A stretch of DNA of 37,965 bases from Alphaproteobacteria bacterium (GTDB lineage Bacteria > Pseudomonadota > Alphaproteobacteria > Caulobacterales > Hyphomonadaceae). Shown here piece by piece: positions 23,358 through 32,617 of this stretch (positions are counted from its first letter, which is position 1; the number at the start of each line of letters is the position of its first letter). Under the pieces are notes generated by a model. The model saw only the letters and a program-made list of their open reading frames with translations. It did no database searches and had not been told where the DNA came from. Location: the NCBI GenBank assembly GCA_016125405.1, contig WGLW01000011.1:1-37965 (forward strand). Direction: 5' to 3'. A program made the translations under genes and the position numbers.

Positions 23358-24386
23358 TCATCCCGTTAGGATACGGGCGGTTCGCTCGATGAACCAGAAA
23401 CCGGCAAGGCCCCCGGCGACATAGGGCGCCGCCCTATAGGGCCAGGCGACGGCCTGCGCCGGGGCGCCCAGCCGCATCAGCATGCGGCCGCCGAAGCCGG
23501 CGGCAAGCACCAGCACAACAAACATGACCTGCCCTGCCTCAACACCAAGGTTGAAGAACAGAAGCGCAAGCGGCGCAGCGTCATCGGGAATGCCGATCTG
23601 ACGCAGCGCAGAGGCAAACCCGAAGCCGTGCAGGAGGCCGAACGAGAAAGAGGCGAGCCACGGCCAGCGCTGCGTGAGACTCCCGGCGCCGCGCCGTGTG
23701 CGAACAATCTCGGCGGCGACAAACGCGATGGAAAGAGCGATCGAGGCTTCCACCGGCGCGGACGAAAGCTTCAGCCAGCCAAACGTAGTTCCCGCCAGCG
23801 TGAGGCTATGGGCGACCGTGAAGGCGGTGATGGCGCCAAGCAGCCGCTTGAGGTCGCCGACCAGGATCAGGAGACACAATACAAAAAGGAGATGGTCGAA
23901 CCCGAACGCGATGTGTTCGACGCCAAGCCGGAAATAGGTGAAGGCGACCTCTTGCCAGCCCTGGCGGGCGGGAATGGCGCCGTGGGGCGTCGCACCGTTG
24001 AGCCTCAGCGTGCGGGCCCGGCCTTCCATTGGCTCATAACGCACGATGACGTCGGTCAGACTGGCGCCGAGATTCTCGATCCGGATGTCCTTGCCGACCA
24101 GTCCGCCCTGGCATTTGGTCCGCCAGCGCTGGATGACCGCGCCGTCGACAAGTGTCGATCGGGGATCCGACACATTGCTGCAGGCGTCCGGCAGCTCGAC
24201 ATTGAGCGCAAGGCGCATATCGCCCTGGGCCGGCGTCTTCCACATCAGGTCGTAGGTGTCCGGATCGGTTTCCTCGATCTGAAGAAACGCCGGACGAATC
24301 TCGTGCGCCAAGGCTGCGGGCGCTGCAGACGCAAGCGCGCACAGGCTCATCAGACAAACCAGCAGGCGGTTGATCGCGCGGGTCAT
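23358..24386 (-). CDS. HupE/UreJ-like membrane protein
   Basis: The product has 342 residues. A signal peptide and a periplasmic beta domain (about 28-150) are followed by six or so membrane helices. The conserved HupE/UreJ_2 motifs are present: GVEHIAFGFDHLLFVL, TAFTVAHSLTL, LLHGFGFA and FNLGVEAGQ. Family members are suspected metal (nickel or cobalt) transporters. The His residues within helices would suit that, but no hydrogenase or urease genes are here. Its start overlaps the isomerase stop as ATGA, so it is the third gene of an operon with DUF3604 and the isomerase. Confidence 0.87.
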   Translation of the reverse strand: MTRAINRLLVCLMSLCALASAAPAALAHEIRPAFLQIEETDPDTYDLMWKTPAQGDMRLALNVELPDACSNVSDPRSTLVDGAVIQRWRTKCQGGLVGKDIRIENLGASLTDVIVRYEPMEGRARTLRLNGATPHGAIPARQGWQEVAFTYFRLGVEHIAFGFDHLLFVLCLLILVGDLKRLLGAITAFTVAHSLTLAGTTFGWLKLSSAPVEASIALSIAFVAAEIVRTRRGAGSLTQRWPWLASFSFGLLHGFGFASALRQIGIPDDAAPLALLFFNLGVEAGQVMFVVLVLAAGFGGRMLMRLGAPAQAVAWPYRAAPYVAGGLAGFWFIERTARILTG

Positions 24387-25387
24387 TCCTCCGGCAAGCC
24401 TCCTCCAGGCGAGAGCGGCGCCACGCTTTCAACCGGTCCCGCCGCCGTGCCCAGTGTCGTTCCGGCAGGCGTCGCGTCAGGAGCGGCCGACTGGCTGGCG
24501 TAGGGTTCCGGCCAGTCGATGCGGACCTGATAACGCTTCCGCAGCTTGGACTGGAAGGCTATGCGCCGCTGGTTGCGCCGATCCTCGATCCAGTCGTTGC
24601 GCAGCCGGTCATGCACATCCGCCACGCTGGCCGACCGGCCGGGCTCGCGGGACGTTTGCATGACCAGGTGATCGCCGAAGGGCGAGGCGACCGGCCCGAA
24701 CCACCCATCGCCTTCATGGGCGAAGAGATCGTGAGCGAAGGCGTCGCCAAACAGGGCTTCGACACCCTGCTCGGTCGTCAGCGGCATCGCTGCGGGCAGC
24801 ATCGAGGGATCGCCAAGCCTGGATGGATCGGCGCCTGCGCGCAACTGCTTCAGCATGTCTGCAGCCGCAGACGGCGCCGCCTCGCCGCGCTTGTCTCCGC
24901 TGGCGAGGATCTGGCGAAACGCGCGGCGCTCCGGCAGACGATACTGGCTGGCGTGGGCGTCCAGCCAGGCCTTGAGGTCCGCCTCCGTCGGTTCGGAGCT
25001 TGCGTCGGCGTCCTCGAGCAGGAATTCGAGTTTCTGGCGCATGCGGCGACGGACAATGGTGTCGTTGGCGTCGAGGCCCATCGCCACCGCCTCGCGGTAA
25101 TCGACCTCTTCCGTAACGAAATCGTCGACCAGCGCGTCGAGTTCTGCCTTGCTGGGCAACCGGCCGGCAAGCAGACGGTAGCTCTGCGCGATCTGCTGCA
25201 CCTGGCCCTGCGAAACAGTAATGGACTCTCCCGGCGGCCCACGGTCAGGACCGTGAATCAGGTCGTTGACGCCAAAGATGACGAGACCCGCAGCCAGGAA
25301 CTGCACCAACGGCTCGCGAACCGCGCGCCCCAGCAGACGGGCCGCTTTGGTCAGCAGTCCGCCCGTTCGCCCTGAAGCTTCGGTCAT
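24383..25387 (-). CDS. membrane-anchored PpiC-type peptidyl-prolyl isomerase
   Basis: The product has 334 residues. A single N-terminal membrane helix (PLVQFLAAGLVIFGVNDLI, about 27-45) is followed by a SurA/PrsA-like helical region (LVDDFVTEEVDYREAVAMGL and LEFLLEDADASSEPTEADLK). A parvulin-like domain follows (RRAFRQILASGDKR to WFGPVASPFGDHLV). The C-terminus is basic and proline-rich. It should face the periplasm and help fold exported proteins, perhaps its operon partners. It begins five bases after the DUF3604 stop and overlaps the HupE-like start. Enzyme activity is uncertain because the parvulin core is divergent. Confidence 0.83.
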   Translation of the reverse strand: MTEASGRTGGLLTKAARLLGRAVREPLVQFLAAGLVIFGVNDLIHGPDRGPPGESITVSQGQVQQIAQSYRLLAGRLPSKAELDALVDDFVTEEVDYREAVAMGLDANDTIVRRRMRQKLEFLLEDADASSEPTEADLKAWLDAHASQYRLPERRAFRQILASGDKRGEAAPSAAADMLKQLRAGADPSRLGDPSMLPAAMPLTTEQGVEALFGDAFAHDLFAHEGDGWFGPVASPFGDHLVMQTSREPGRSASVADVHDRLRNDWIEDRRNQRRIAFQSKLRKRYQVRIDWPEPYASQSAAPDATPAGTTLGTAAGPVESVAPLSPGGGLPEE

Positions 25388-25392
25388 GTCGC

Positions 25393-27321
25393 CTAGCCAG
25401 CCTTGGTGGGGATGAACCAGATCGGTGAGGTATAGGCGCGTTCCTGGATCGTCTTTTCGAGATGCGGGCTGGGTTCAACGTGCGCGCGGATGGCGTCCCA
25501 GGTTGACCAGCGGCATGTCGGATTCTCCAGCACGCGGGCGTAGTAGAAGGCGTTCTGCTTCGGATCGAAATCCGGATCGGTCCATGCGCCGGCAAGTTCC
25601 GCGTCGCCCTTGTCCTGGCTGAAAGCGCAGGTCGACAGATCAACGCTGGCGCCGTTGTCCGGGCAGCGCTGCGTCTTGGGATCAACCTTGCCGCCATCCG
25701 AGCAGGCGACGTCGTAGACCTTTTCGAAAGCCTTGCCGGAAGCGTCTGTCCAGCCCTTCACGATCTGCACGCGTTGCAGCGGCGCGGAGTGCGTATCGCG
25801 CATTGCCATGACCAGAAAGTCCGGCGAGCCTGTCGCCTTGCCGACGAGATCGCCGCCCATCGGCACGCCGCCGGCATAGGCGGCCTTCACGCCGGCATCG
25901 CTGGTGAGTTCCGTTCCCTTGAGGCCGTAGCCAGCGAAGAACCGTACGCGGATACGCGGACCGGTCGTGGCGAATGTCTCCTTGCGGCGCATCGCCGAAT
26001 AGAGAGAGGCGCGGGTATTTTCTTCCGCCCAGACGCCCGTCAGGCCGGCCGAGCCCCAGGACGAAAAGCGGGAGATGCCGTCAGGCACCTTGTAGTCGTC
26101 CCAGCTCTTGTAGTTCGGAGGCGGCACGGAACCGCGACGATCGGGCTCGCCATCCATGACGCCGATCTTGGAGAAATAGTTGTTCTCTTCATATGGGCCG
26201 GCGGCGTTGTGGCTGTCGCTCGCGCCGACCATGCCCATCTTGTACGGGTTGACGCCAATCTTGTCCTGGATTTCGAGGCCGGTTTTCAGCGCGTCACGCA
26301 CATAGCCGCCCTGGAACTTGGTGATCTTCTTGGCGGTGCCGATGTACCAGTCCATCACCTCGAAGCCCGCGAACTCATCGTTTGGCGACAAGAGCGGCGT
26401 GGTTTCGGACTGGCCCTTCACCTGCGTGACTTCGACCAGCGGCTCGTTGCGGATGCGCAGGTCGGCGTAAGCCTTGTCGATTGGCTTGCCGTCCCACATC
26501 GTCCGCATGAACATCGTGCCGTCCGACCCGTTGGAATTGTGCGGGATCGCCAGCGCCTCGATTCCTTCGGCCCGCCGCTGGTCCATCCAGCGCCACAGGT
26601 CCTCCGGATTTTGTGAATCGAGTTCGGAGAACGGCATGTCCGGCGCCTTGTCGCCGGAGAAGATCACGTTCCGGTGGAGGTTGCGACCTTCCGGCGCCGA
26701 GGTGAACTCGTAGGCGATGAAGCTGGTGAACTTGCCGGGCTCGTTGTTGCGTTGTGCGCTCTCGACCTCGTCCTGCCAGGCAGACCGGGTGACCGCCATA
26801 TCCGAGAATTCCGCCATGCGCTTGCCCTCGCCGATGCTGTCGGCGAAGCGGCGGAAGGCCTTGTTGACCTGCGCCGTATCGCTGCTGAACAGGTCCTTGG
26901 CGTAAGGCACTTTGGAGAACTCGGTGCCGGGCGTGTTGATGGACTGGAGGACGCCCAGATATTCCGAGTGATCGGTGACCGCGAGAAAGTCCAGCGGACC
27001 CGTATCCATGTGCAGGTCGAAGCCCATGGCATGCTTGATCGTGCCGCCTTTGGCGTAGGTGTAGGCGTCGTCGGGCGAGGCGCGAACATTGAAGATGTAC
27101 GCGTCGAACGAATTGCGCGTGTGGAGGTGGAGGTCGCCGAAATAGGCGTTCTTGAGCGGATTGGGTTGCGGGCGCGCATCCGCCGGCGCCGCCGGCGGAT
27201 TGGCCGCCTGATCTGCCGTCTTGGCGTCGTCGCCGGGTTTTGCGCTGCATGCCGCCAACATCAGGGCGGCGACTGCAACACTCGCCAACCCCGGGCGAAC
27301 GATAAATTTCCGGCGTGACAT
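25393..27321 (-). CDS. DUF3604 domain lipoprotein
   Basis: This large exported protein has 642 residues. The N-terminus has SRRKF and a lipobox LAAC near 21-24, so it is a lipoprotein and possibly Tat-exported. A linker rich in Ala and Pro precedes the DUF3604 domain. That domain has PHP-like metal motifs: YFGDLHLHTRNSFDAY, FLAVTDHSEYLG, ALAIPHNSN and GASDSHNA. DUF3604 proteins are predicted metal-dependent hydrolases with no established substrate. It is the first gene of the operon DUF3604-isomerase-HupE-like, a grouping I recall from other proteobacteria. A palindrome about 115 bases upstream may regulate it. Confidence 0.9.
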   Translation of the reverse strand: MSRRKFIVRPGLASVAVAALMLAACSAKPGDDAKTADQAANPPAAPADARPQPNPLKNAYFGDLHLHTRNSFDAYIFNVRASPDDAYTYAKGGTIKHAMGFDLHMDTGPLDFLAVTDHSEYLGVLQSINTPGTEFSKVPYAKDLFSSDTAQVNKAFRRFADSIGEGKRMAEFSDMAVTRSAWQDEVESAQRNNEPGKFTSFIAYEFTSAPEGRNLHRNVIFSGDKAPDMPFSELDSQNPEDLWRWMDQRRAEGIEALAIPHNSNGSDGTMFMRTMWDGKPIDKAYADLRIRNEPLVEVTQVKGQSETTPLLSPNDEFAGFEVMDWYIGTAKKITKFQGGYVRDALKTGLEIQDKIGVNPYKMGMVGASDSHNAAGPYEENNYFSKIGVMDGEPDRRGSVPPPNYKSWDDYKVPDGISRFSSWGSAGLTGVWAEENTRASLYSAMRRKETFATTGPRIRVRFFAGYGLKGTELTSDAGVKAAYAGGVPMGGDLVGKATGSPDFLVMAMRDTHSAPLQRVQIVKGWTDASGKAFEKVYDVACSDGGKVDPKTQRCPDNGASVDLSTCAFSQDKGDAELAGAWTDPDFDPKQNAFYYARVLENPTCRWSTWDAIRAHVEPSPHLEKTIQERAYTSPIWFIPTKAG

Positions 27322-27436
27322 GCAAATCCCTCCCCTGATCCGTCCTGCTGCTTCGGCGTCCTCGACGCCCGCAGACTTATGTCCTGGTCATCGCGATGAC
27401 CATCCCATGCGGAGGTCCCGACCGCCTCCGGAAAGT

Positions 27437-27452
27437 GATACCATTTAGTATC
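27437..27452 (-). promoter_or_regulatory. candidate operator/promoter of the DUF3604 operon
   Basis: GATAC (27437-27441) and GTATC (27448-27452) form an inverted repeat with a six-base centre, a size suited to a TetR-like dimer. On the minus strand a TTGACC lies at 27471-27466, so a sigma-70 promoter could overlap the palindrome with a weak -10. No regulator gene is adjacent. Confidence 0.4.
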
Positions 27453-27510
27453 CTGCTTTGCCCAGGGTCAATCCTGCGCCCGCCTGCGCACGGAAATCCA
27501 GCCAAGGGGA

Positions 27511-27586
27511 TGGTGGGCCCGGCAGGACTCGAACCTGCAACCAGACCGTTATGAGCGGCCGGCTCTAACCATTGAGCTACAGGCCC
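27511..27586 (-). tRNA. tRNA with CAU anticodon, probably tRNA-Ile2
   Basis: This is a full cloverleaf on the minus strand. The acceptor GGGCCTG pairs with CGGGCCC (one G-T), the D arm is GCTCAATGGTTAGAGC, the anticodon loop is CTCATAA and the T arm is GCAGGTTCGAGTCCTGC. CCA is encoded. The CAU anticodon fits elongator Met or Ile2 (lysidine-modified). The acceptor stem and D-loop resemble alphaproteobacterial Ile2, so that is preferred. Confidence 0.9.
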
Positions 27587-27745
27587 CACGCATGCCCGCT
27601 TGGAAGCGCGGCACATTACGCAGAATTGCCCCTGAGGGAACAGGCCTCAAACGAGGCTGCTTTCACCTTTACCCGGCCTTTCGAGCGCCTAGATTGACCC
27701 GCAGCACGGACGGAGCTGAACAGATCAGCCATGAAAGGGAAGATC

Positions 27746-28486
27746 ATGTCTCGTATTGCCGCCGCCCTGGCCGCCGCCTCGCTTGCAACAGCGTGCGCCG
27801 CCACGCCGCTTGCGGCCTCGGCCCAGCAGCCACCGCCTCCGATTTCGCCCAACGCTATCCAGCCCGAGACGACGATCTCTCTCAACGGCCATGGCGAGGT
27901 CGCCCATGAACCGGACATCGCCGAGATCAATGTCGGCGTGTCGGTCGACGCCGACACCGCATCGGCGGCGATGACCCAGCAGGCGAGCAAGATGAACGGC
28001 GTCTTCTCGGCCGTGAAGGCGGCGGGCATCGCCGACCGCGACATGCAAACCAGCAACCTCACCCTCAATCCGGTCTATACCTACCCCAAAGACCAGCCCG
28101 CGCGTTTGACCGGCTACAAGGCCTCCAACCAGCTGACGATCCGCGTGCGCGACCTCAAGAACCTCGGCAAGACGCTGGACGCCGTGGTGAAGGCCGGGGG
28201 CAACACGATCAACAATGTCAGCTTCGATATCGACAAGCCTGAGCCGCTGCAGAACGAAGCCCGCGTCGCGGCAATCAAGGACGCCGCTGACAAGGCTGAC
28301 CTGTACGCCAAGGCCGTGGGCTATCGCGTCAAGCGGATCGTGACGGTCAACGAGAGCGGCGGCTACGCCCCGCCCCGTCCGGTCGCCATGGCGCGCATGG
28401 TCCAGTCGGACGCCTCAACGCCCGTCGCCTCAGGCGAACTGACCATCAACGCGGATGTGAATGTGACATTCGAGCTGGTGAAATAG
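27746..28486 (+). CDS. SIMPL-domain (DUF541) periplasmic protein
   Basis: The product has 246 residues. A signal peptide (RIAAALAAASLATACAATPLAASA) is followed by the SIMPL domain. This has ISLNGHGEVAHEPDIAEINV near the start, TSNLTLNPVYTYP, YKASNQLTIRVRDL and GNTINNVSFDID, and a C-terminal VTVNESGG. Family members form oligomers in the bacterial periplasm and have been linked to oxidative stress tolerance. The ATG at 27746 has GGGAAG upstream; the ATG at 27731 lacks a close ribosome site. No EcfG promoter was found here. Confidence 0.88.
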   Translation: MSRIAAALAAASLATACAATPLAASAQQPPPPISPNAIQPETTISLNGHGEVAHEPDIAEINVGVSVDADTASAAMTQQASKMNGVFSAVKAAGIADRDMQTSNLTLNPVYTYPKDQPARLTGYKASNQLTIRVRDLKNLGKTLDAVVKAGGNTINNVSFDIDKPEPLQNEARVAAIKDAADKADLYAKAVGYRVKRIVTVNESGGYAPPRPVAMARMVQSDASTPVASGELTINADVNVTFELVK

Positions 28487-28598
28487 GCCCAAAACGCTTG
28501 GACGCCTTCCCGCCGCGTAAGGCATGACGCCGGCCGGCAAAGTCGCTAGACTTTCACGAAAGTCCGGCGATGTTTCCCGCCGGATGGGGGCAATCATC

Positions 28599-29147
28599 AT
28601 GCTGCAGAAGACGTTTATAGAATGCCTGATCATAGCGACGGCGTTGATCGTCCTGAGCCAGAACGCTTCGGCTCAGGCTCATGGGTCCAGCGCGAATTCG
28701 GGACCTGGCGCCTATTCCGCCAGTGACCTCTATGGCTCCAACGCCACGCTTCGCCAGGCAATGGACACGATGCAGGCCGGCAACTACGCGATGGCTGAAC
28801 CCATGTTCCTTGAAGTGCTCCAATCGAAACCCAAGGAGCCGCGCGCCAACCTGATGCTCGGCGTGACGGAAATGGTTCTCGGCAAGTGGGAGGATGCGAA
28901 GAAGTATCTTGAGGTGGCCGTCGCCGCCAGCCCGCGCGAACCCGACCCAAGAAGCCGCCTGGGCGTCACGCTCGTGCAGCTAGGAGACATTGAAGGCGCG
29001 ACCGCCCAACGCGCGGAACTTGCAAAGATGGATGCCGCATGCCGCGGCAAGTGCCGCAATGCGAAGTGGATCGCAGACGGGCTCGCCATGGTCGATTCCG
29101 CGATCGCGACCGCAAAGGCGCCGGGCCCGCTCGATCCCCCGAATTAG
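28599..29147 (+). CDS. exported tetratricopeptide-like protein
   Basis: The product has 182 residues. An N-terminal signal peptide (LIIATALIVLSQNASAQA) is followed by TPR-like helix pairs: LRQAMDTMQAGNYAMAEPMF, then PRANLMLGVTEMVLGKWEDA and PRSRLGVTLVQLGDIEGA. A C-terminal segment has two Cys (AACRGKCRN). The ATG at 28599 was chosen because a GGGGG tract lies seven bases upstream; 28584 is also possible. It is probably a periplasmic scaffold; partners are unknown. It converges with panD. Confidence 0.78.
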   Translation: MLQKTFIECLIIATALIVLSQNASAQAHGSSANSGPGAYSASDLYGSNATLRQAMDTMQAGNYAMAEPMFLEVLQSKPKEPRANLMLGVTEMVLGKWEDAKKYLEVAVAASPREPDPRSRLGVTLVQLGDIEGATAQRAELAKMDAACRGKCRNAKWIADGLAMVDSAIATAKAPGPLDPPN

Positions 29148-29158
29148 GCCCAGTCGGT

Positions 29159-29518
29159 TCAGGCGACGCCGGTGACCTGTTCATTGCGCTCGTTCAGCAT
29201 CACCACCGACGGCGCATGCTGCCAGGCCTGCATCTCTTCCATCTGGGCGAACGCGGCAATGATGATCCGGTCGCCGACCTGGAAATAGCGCGCCGCCGCG
29301 CCGTTGACCCCGACGGCTTTCGATCCGCGCGGCGCCTCGATGGCGTAGGTCGCAATACGGGCGCCGTTGGTGACGTTCCAGATATCGACGCGCTCGTGCG
29401 GAATGATGTTTGCGGCTTCCATCAGATCCTGATCGATGGAAACCGACCCCTCATAGTGCAGATCGCACTGGGTGACGGCGGCGCGATGAAGCTTGCCCTT
29501 CATCATGTTCAACAGCAT
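29159..29518 (-). CDS. panD: aspartate 1-decarboxylase PanD
   Basis: The product has 119 residues and makes beta-alanine for pantothenate and CoA synthesis. The pro-enzyme sequence opens MLLNMMKGKLHR. The self-cleavage site falls at Gly24-Ser25 (HYEGSVSID), exactly the Escherichia coli numbering, which supports the ATG at 29518 over 29557. Further conserved parts are NGARIATYAI, GAAARYFQVGDRIIIAAF and the active-site Tyr and Arg region. Maturation usually needs PanM/PanZ only in enterobacteria. It is transcribed alone. Confidence 0.95.
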   Translation of the reverse strand: MLLNMMKGKLHRAAVTQCDLHYEGSVSIDQDLMEAANIIPHERVDIWNVTNGARIATYAIEAPRGSKAVGVNGAAARYFQVGDRIIIAAFAQMEEMQAWQHAPSVVMLNERNEQVTGVA

Positions 29519-29736
29519 CGATTGCCTCCACGCCCGCATACGCGGGAGATCGCGCAAACCTGTTAGAGGGGGAGACGTTTCCCCGCGGTAAAAAAGTTGC
29601 GCAGCACCGCTGGCGGCGGAGGACGGCTTGCCTCAAAACGCCAGCTCTTGGTTAAGGTGAAGCCAGACCGTCCCGATTCCGGGCATCTGCCTTCGATGCG
29701 CAACCGATACACACGGTCGCTGTATGGAGCTGGTAT

Positions 29737-30699
29737 ATGGCCCATGAGTTCCGCTACGTCCAGTCCGGCGACTGCAGGCTGCGGCTCGCGATCGAGGGCG
29801 ACGGGCCGCTGGTGCTTATGGTCCATGGCTGGCCGGAGAGCTGGTATTCCTGGCGCCACCAGATGGGCCCGATCTCGCGGGCCGGCTACACCGCCGCCGC
29901 ACTCGATGTGCGCGGCTATGGCGGATCGGACAGGCCATGGCCGATCGAAGCCTATGACATGCAGTCGATCGTCGGCGACCTGCAGGCGATCGCCGACCAG
30001 CTCGGCGACGGCAAGGCGATCCTGATCGGTCACGACTGGGGCGCCCCCATCGTCTGGGACAGTGCGCTGATCGATCCCGAACGCTTTACTGCGGTCGCGG
30101 CGATGGCCATTCCCTATGTCGGCCAGGGAAAGGAGCCGTACATAGAAAGGGCCCGAAAGCGGTACACCGAGAAAGGCCGGTTCTTCTATCAGATCTACAT
30201 TCAGGACGAGGGCATCGCCGAAGCAGAACTCGAGGCCGACGTTCGTGGAGGCCTGCGCAGAATCTACTATTCGATATCGGGCGATGCCCCGCCTGACGCC
30301 TGGCCAAGGGATAAGGTGCATGGCGATACCCTGCTGCACAGATTGCCCGACCCGGAAACGTTTCCCGCCTGGCTGACGGACACCGACATCGACTACTTCG
30401 TGAAGGAGTTCGAAGGCTCGGGCTTTCGCGGCGCGTTCAACCGCTACCGCAATTTTCACCGCGACTTCGCCTGGCTGTCACAATTCGCGGACCGCAAGAT
30501 CGCCCAGCCCGCGCTGTTCATCTCCGGGACGGAAGACATGGCGATCCGGATGTTCGGGCGCGATATCGAATCGCGCATGCGCGAGAAAGTGACCGACCTG
30601 CGCGGCTATCACATGCTGGAAGGCTGCGGGCACTGGACCCAGCAGGAGCGGCCGGCCGAGGTGAACGCCTTGCTTCTGGAGTGGCTGGGCGGTCTTTGA
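29737..30699 (+). CDS. epoxide hydrolase-like alpha/beta hydrolase
   Basis: The product has 320 residues. It has HGWPESW at 30-36 (oxyanion hole), the nucleophile elbow GHDWGA with Asp100, cap-domain Tyr candidates (FNRYRNFHRDF), an acid in SGTEDMA and the catalytic His in GCGHWTQQERP. Asp as nucleophile points to epoxide hydrolase or haloalkane dehalogenase chemistry; the cap Tyr and HGWP favour epoxide hydrolase. The ATG has GGAG seven bases upstream. The substrate is unknown. Confidence 0.9.
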   Translation: MAHEFRYVQSGDCRLRLAIEGDGPLVLMVHGWPESWYSWRHQMGPISRAGYTAAALDVRGYGGSDRPWPIEAYDMQSIVGDLQAIADQLGDGKAILIGHDWGAPIVWDSALIDPERFTAVAAMAIPYVGQGKEPYIERARKRYTEKGRFFYQIYIQDEGIAEAELEADVRGGLRRIYYSISGDAPPDAWPRDKVHGDTLLHRLPDPETFPAWLTDTDIDYFVKEFEGSGFRGAFNRYRNFHRDFAWLSQFADRKIAQPALFISGTEDMAIRMFGRDIESRMREKVTDLRGYHMLEGCGHWTQQERPAEVNALLLEWLGGL

Positions 30700-30831
30700 G
30701 CCCTTTCCGGGCAGGCGGCGGGAAGCTGTGACCTTTCCCCGCCCTCCCATTGACCTCCTGCCCTGCCTCGCGGCAGATGGCACTAACGACCGGGCCCGCC
30801 GAGAGGCGCATCCGGCCGGCCAATCGATCGA

Positions 30832-31020
30832 CCCCCGCGGGAGAGAGCGGCTGTACTCAAAGCCGCCGCCGAAGGCGCAACCGCCCCGGAAACGCTCAGG
30901 CACCAAGGGCCGCAGGGTGACGAAAACGCTGGAAAGTGCGGGGAAATGACCCCGCCGCCGACGGAGTAAGCTGCGCCGCTGTGCGCCGTGAATCTCTCAG
31001 GCTGATCCGACAGCGGGGGC
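30832..31020 (+). promoter_or_regulatory. tandem glycine riboswitch
   Basis: Two aptamers lie in series before gcvT. The first carries GGGAGAGAGCGG (30839-30850), CGCCGAAGGCGCAACC and a CTCAGGCACC block. The second carries GTGCGGGGAAATG, CGCCGACGGAGTAAGC and AATCTCTCAGGCTGATCC, ending in CAGCGGGGG. Cooperative glycine binding normally switches on glycine cleavage genes. A small hairpin (31026-31038, TCGCGAAAGCGA) then precedes the ribosome site GGAGA. Aptamer borders are approximate. Confidence 0.93.
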
Positions 31021-31062
31021 CGCGATCGCGAAAGCGACGCTGCGCACCTGTCGGAGACCAAA

Positions 31063-32229
31063 TTGGCGAACGCCCCGGATACCCCTCTCAAGACCACGCC
31101 GCTTCACGGGCTGCACCTGAAACTGGGCGCGCGTATGGTCGAGTTCGGCGGCTACGACATGCCGATCCAGTACAAGGACGGCATTCTCGCCGAGCATGTC
31201 TGGACACGCACGCATTGCGGCCTGTTCGACGTCAGCCACATGGGCCCTTCGTTTCTGGTGCTGCCGGAAGGCGCCGGGTCTGGCGGCGACGCCTCTCATG
31301 AAAAGATTTCGGCGATTGTCGAGAAGCTGGTCCCCTCTGACATCGCGGGTCTGGCGCCCGGCAAGATCCAGCTGTCCGTGCTGCTCAACGAAGAAGGCGG
31401 CATCCTGGACGATCTGATGATCGGGCGGCCCGAATGGGAGAGCCGTCAGGGCATGCTCTACATCGTCGTCAACGCAGGCACCAAGGAACAGGACTTCGCC
31501 CTCCTCCAGACGGCGGCCGGGTCCGGCGCCGAGCTGCGCCGGGCGGACGATCGTGCGCTGATGGCGATCCAGGGCCCGGACGCCGAAGCGGTGCTTGAGA
31601 GCATTGTTCCCGGCGTCGCCCGTCTGACCTTCATGACGTTCACGCGGATCGACAGCGCCGACTTCGGATCGCTGGTTGTCGCGCGTTGCGGCTACACCGG
31701 CGAGGACGGGTTCGAGGTTCTGGTGATGCCGGAGCATGCCGAAGCCTTCGCCAACCGTTTGCTGGCCGACGAGCGGGTGAAGCCAATCGGACTTGGCGCG
31801 CGCGACTCGCTGCGGCTTGAGGCGGGCATGTGCCTTTACGGGCATGACATCGACGAAACGAAATCGCCGATCGAGGGCAGTCTTGCGTGGATGGTTTCAA
31901 AATCGCGACGCGAACGTGGCGACTTCCCGGGCGCAGCCCGCATCCTGAAAGAGCTGAAAGACGGCCCGCCGGCGAAGCGCGTCGGCGTACGCCCGCTGGG
32001 CCGCGCCCCGGCGCGCGAGGGAACCGAAATCCAGACGGCGGACGGCAAGGTTGTCGGCGTCATCACGTCAGGCGGCTTTGGCCCGACGGTAAATGGCCCG
32101 GTGGCCATGGGTTATGTCGCAACGCCCTACGCGAAGAAGGGCACGCCCCTGAAACTGATCGTTCGCGGCAAGGCGCTCGACGCCGAAGTCGCGGCTCTGC
32201 CATTCACGCCCCACCAGTACAAGCGCTGA
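31063..32229 (+). CDS. gcvT: glycine cleavage system T protein (aminomethyltransferase)
   Basis: The product has 388 residues. It transfers the methylene group from lipoyl-bound aminomethyl to tetrahydrofolate, releasing ammonia. Typical sequence is present: TTPLHGLHLKLGARMVEFGGYDMPIQY, LFDVSHMG, ALMAIQGPDAE, GYTGEDGFEV, LGARDSLRLEAGMCLYGHDI and a C-terminal G-x-VTSGGFGPT barrel. It starts at TTG with GGAGA upstream and is the first gene after the glycine riboswitch; gcvH follows 12 bases later. Confidence 0.96.
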   Translation: MANAPDTPLKTTPLHGLHLKLGARMVEFGGYDMPIQYKDGILAEHVWTRTHCGLFDVSHMGPSFLVLPEGAGSGGDASHEKISAIVEKLVPSDIAGLAPGKIQLSVLLNEEGGILDDLMIGRPEWESRQGMLYIVVNAGTKEQDFALLQTAAGSGAELRRADDRALMAIQGPDAEAVLESIVPGVARLTFMTFTRIDSADFGSLVVARCGYTGEDGFEVLVMPEHAEAFANRLLADERVKPIGLGARDSLRLEAGMCLYGHDIDETKSPIEGSLAWMVSKSRRERGDFPGAARILKELKDGPPAKRVGVRPLGRAPAREGTEIQTADGKVVGVITSGGFGPTVNGPVAMGYVATPYAKKGTPLKLIVRGKALDAEVAALPFTPHQYKR

Positions 32230-32241
32230 GAGGATCGCCAG

Positions 32242-32616
32242 ATGACGACCTACTACACCGAAGACCACGAATGGATCAGCGTCGAGGGCGACACCGGAAC
32301 GGTGGGCATCACCGCCTTCGCCGCCGAGAAGCTTGGCGACGTCGTGTTTGTCGAGGTTCCTGACGTTGGCAAGAAGGTCGCCAAGGGCGGCGACATGGCC
32401 GTGGTGGAATCGGTCAAGGCCGCGTCCGATGTCTATGCGCCCGTCGCTGGCGAAGTGACCGAAGGCAATGCCGCGCTGGCCGATACGCCCGAGACGGTGA
32501 ACGCCGACCCCGAAGGCGCGGGCTGGTTCTGCAAGCTGAAGATCGCGGACGCCGGCGAGCTTTCGAAGCTGATGGACAAGGCGGCGTACGACGCCTTCTG
32601 CGAAAGCCAGGGATAG
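32242..32616 (+). CDS. gcvH: glycine cleavage system H protein
   Basis: The product has 124 residues. This lipoyl carrier shuttles the aminomethyl group between P, T and L proteins. The lipoylated Lys is residue 59 in [14 protein letters not shown]. The N-terminus [10 protein letters not shown] and the C-terminus ([17 protein letters not shown]) match the family. It ends one base before the PaiB-like gene. Confidence 0.97.
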   Translation: MTTYYTEDHEWISVEGDTGTVGITAFAAEKLGDVVFVEVPDVGKKVAKGGDMAVVESVKAASDVYAPVAGEVTEGNAALADTPETVNADPEGAGWFCKLKIADAGELSKLMDKAAYDAFCESQG

Positions 32617-32617
32617 C

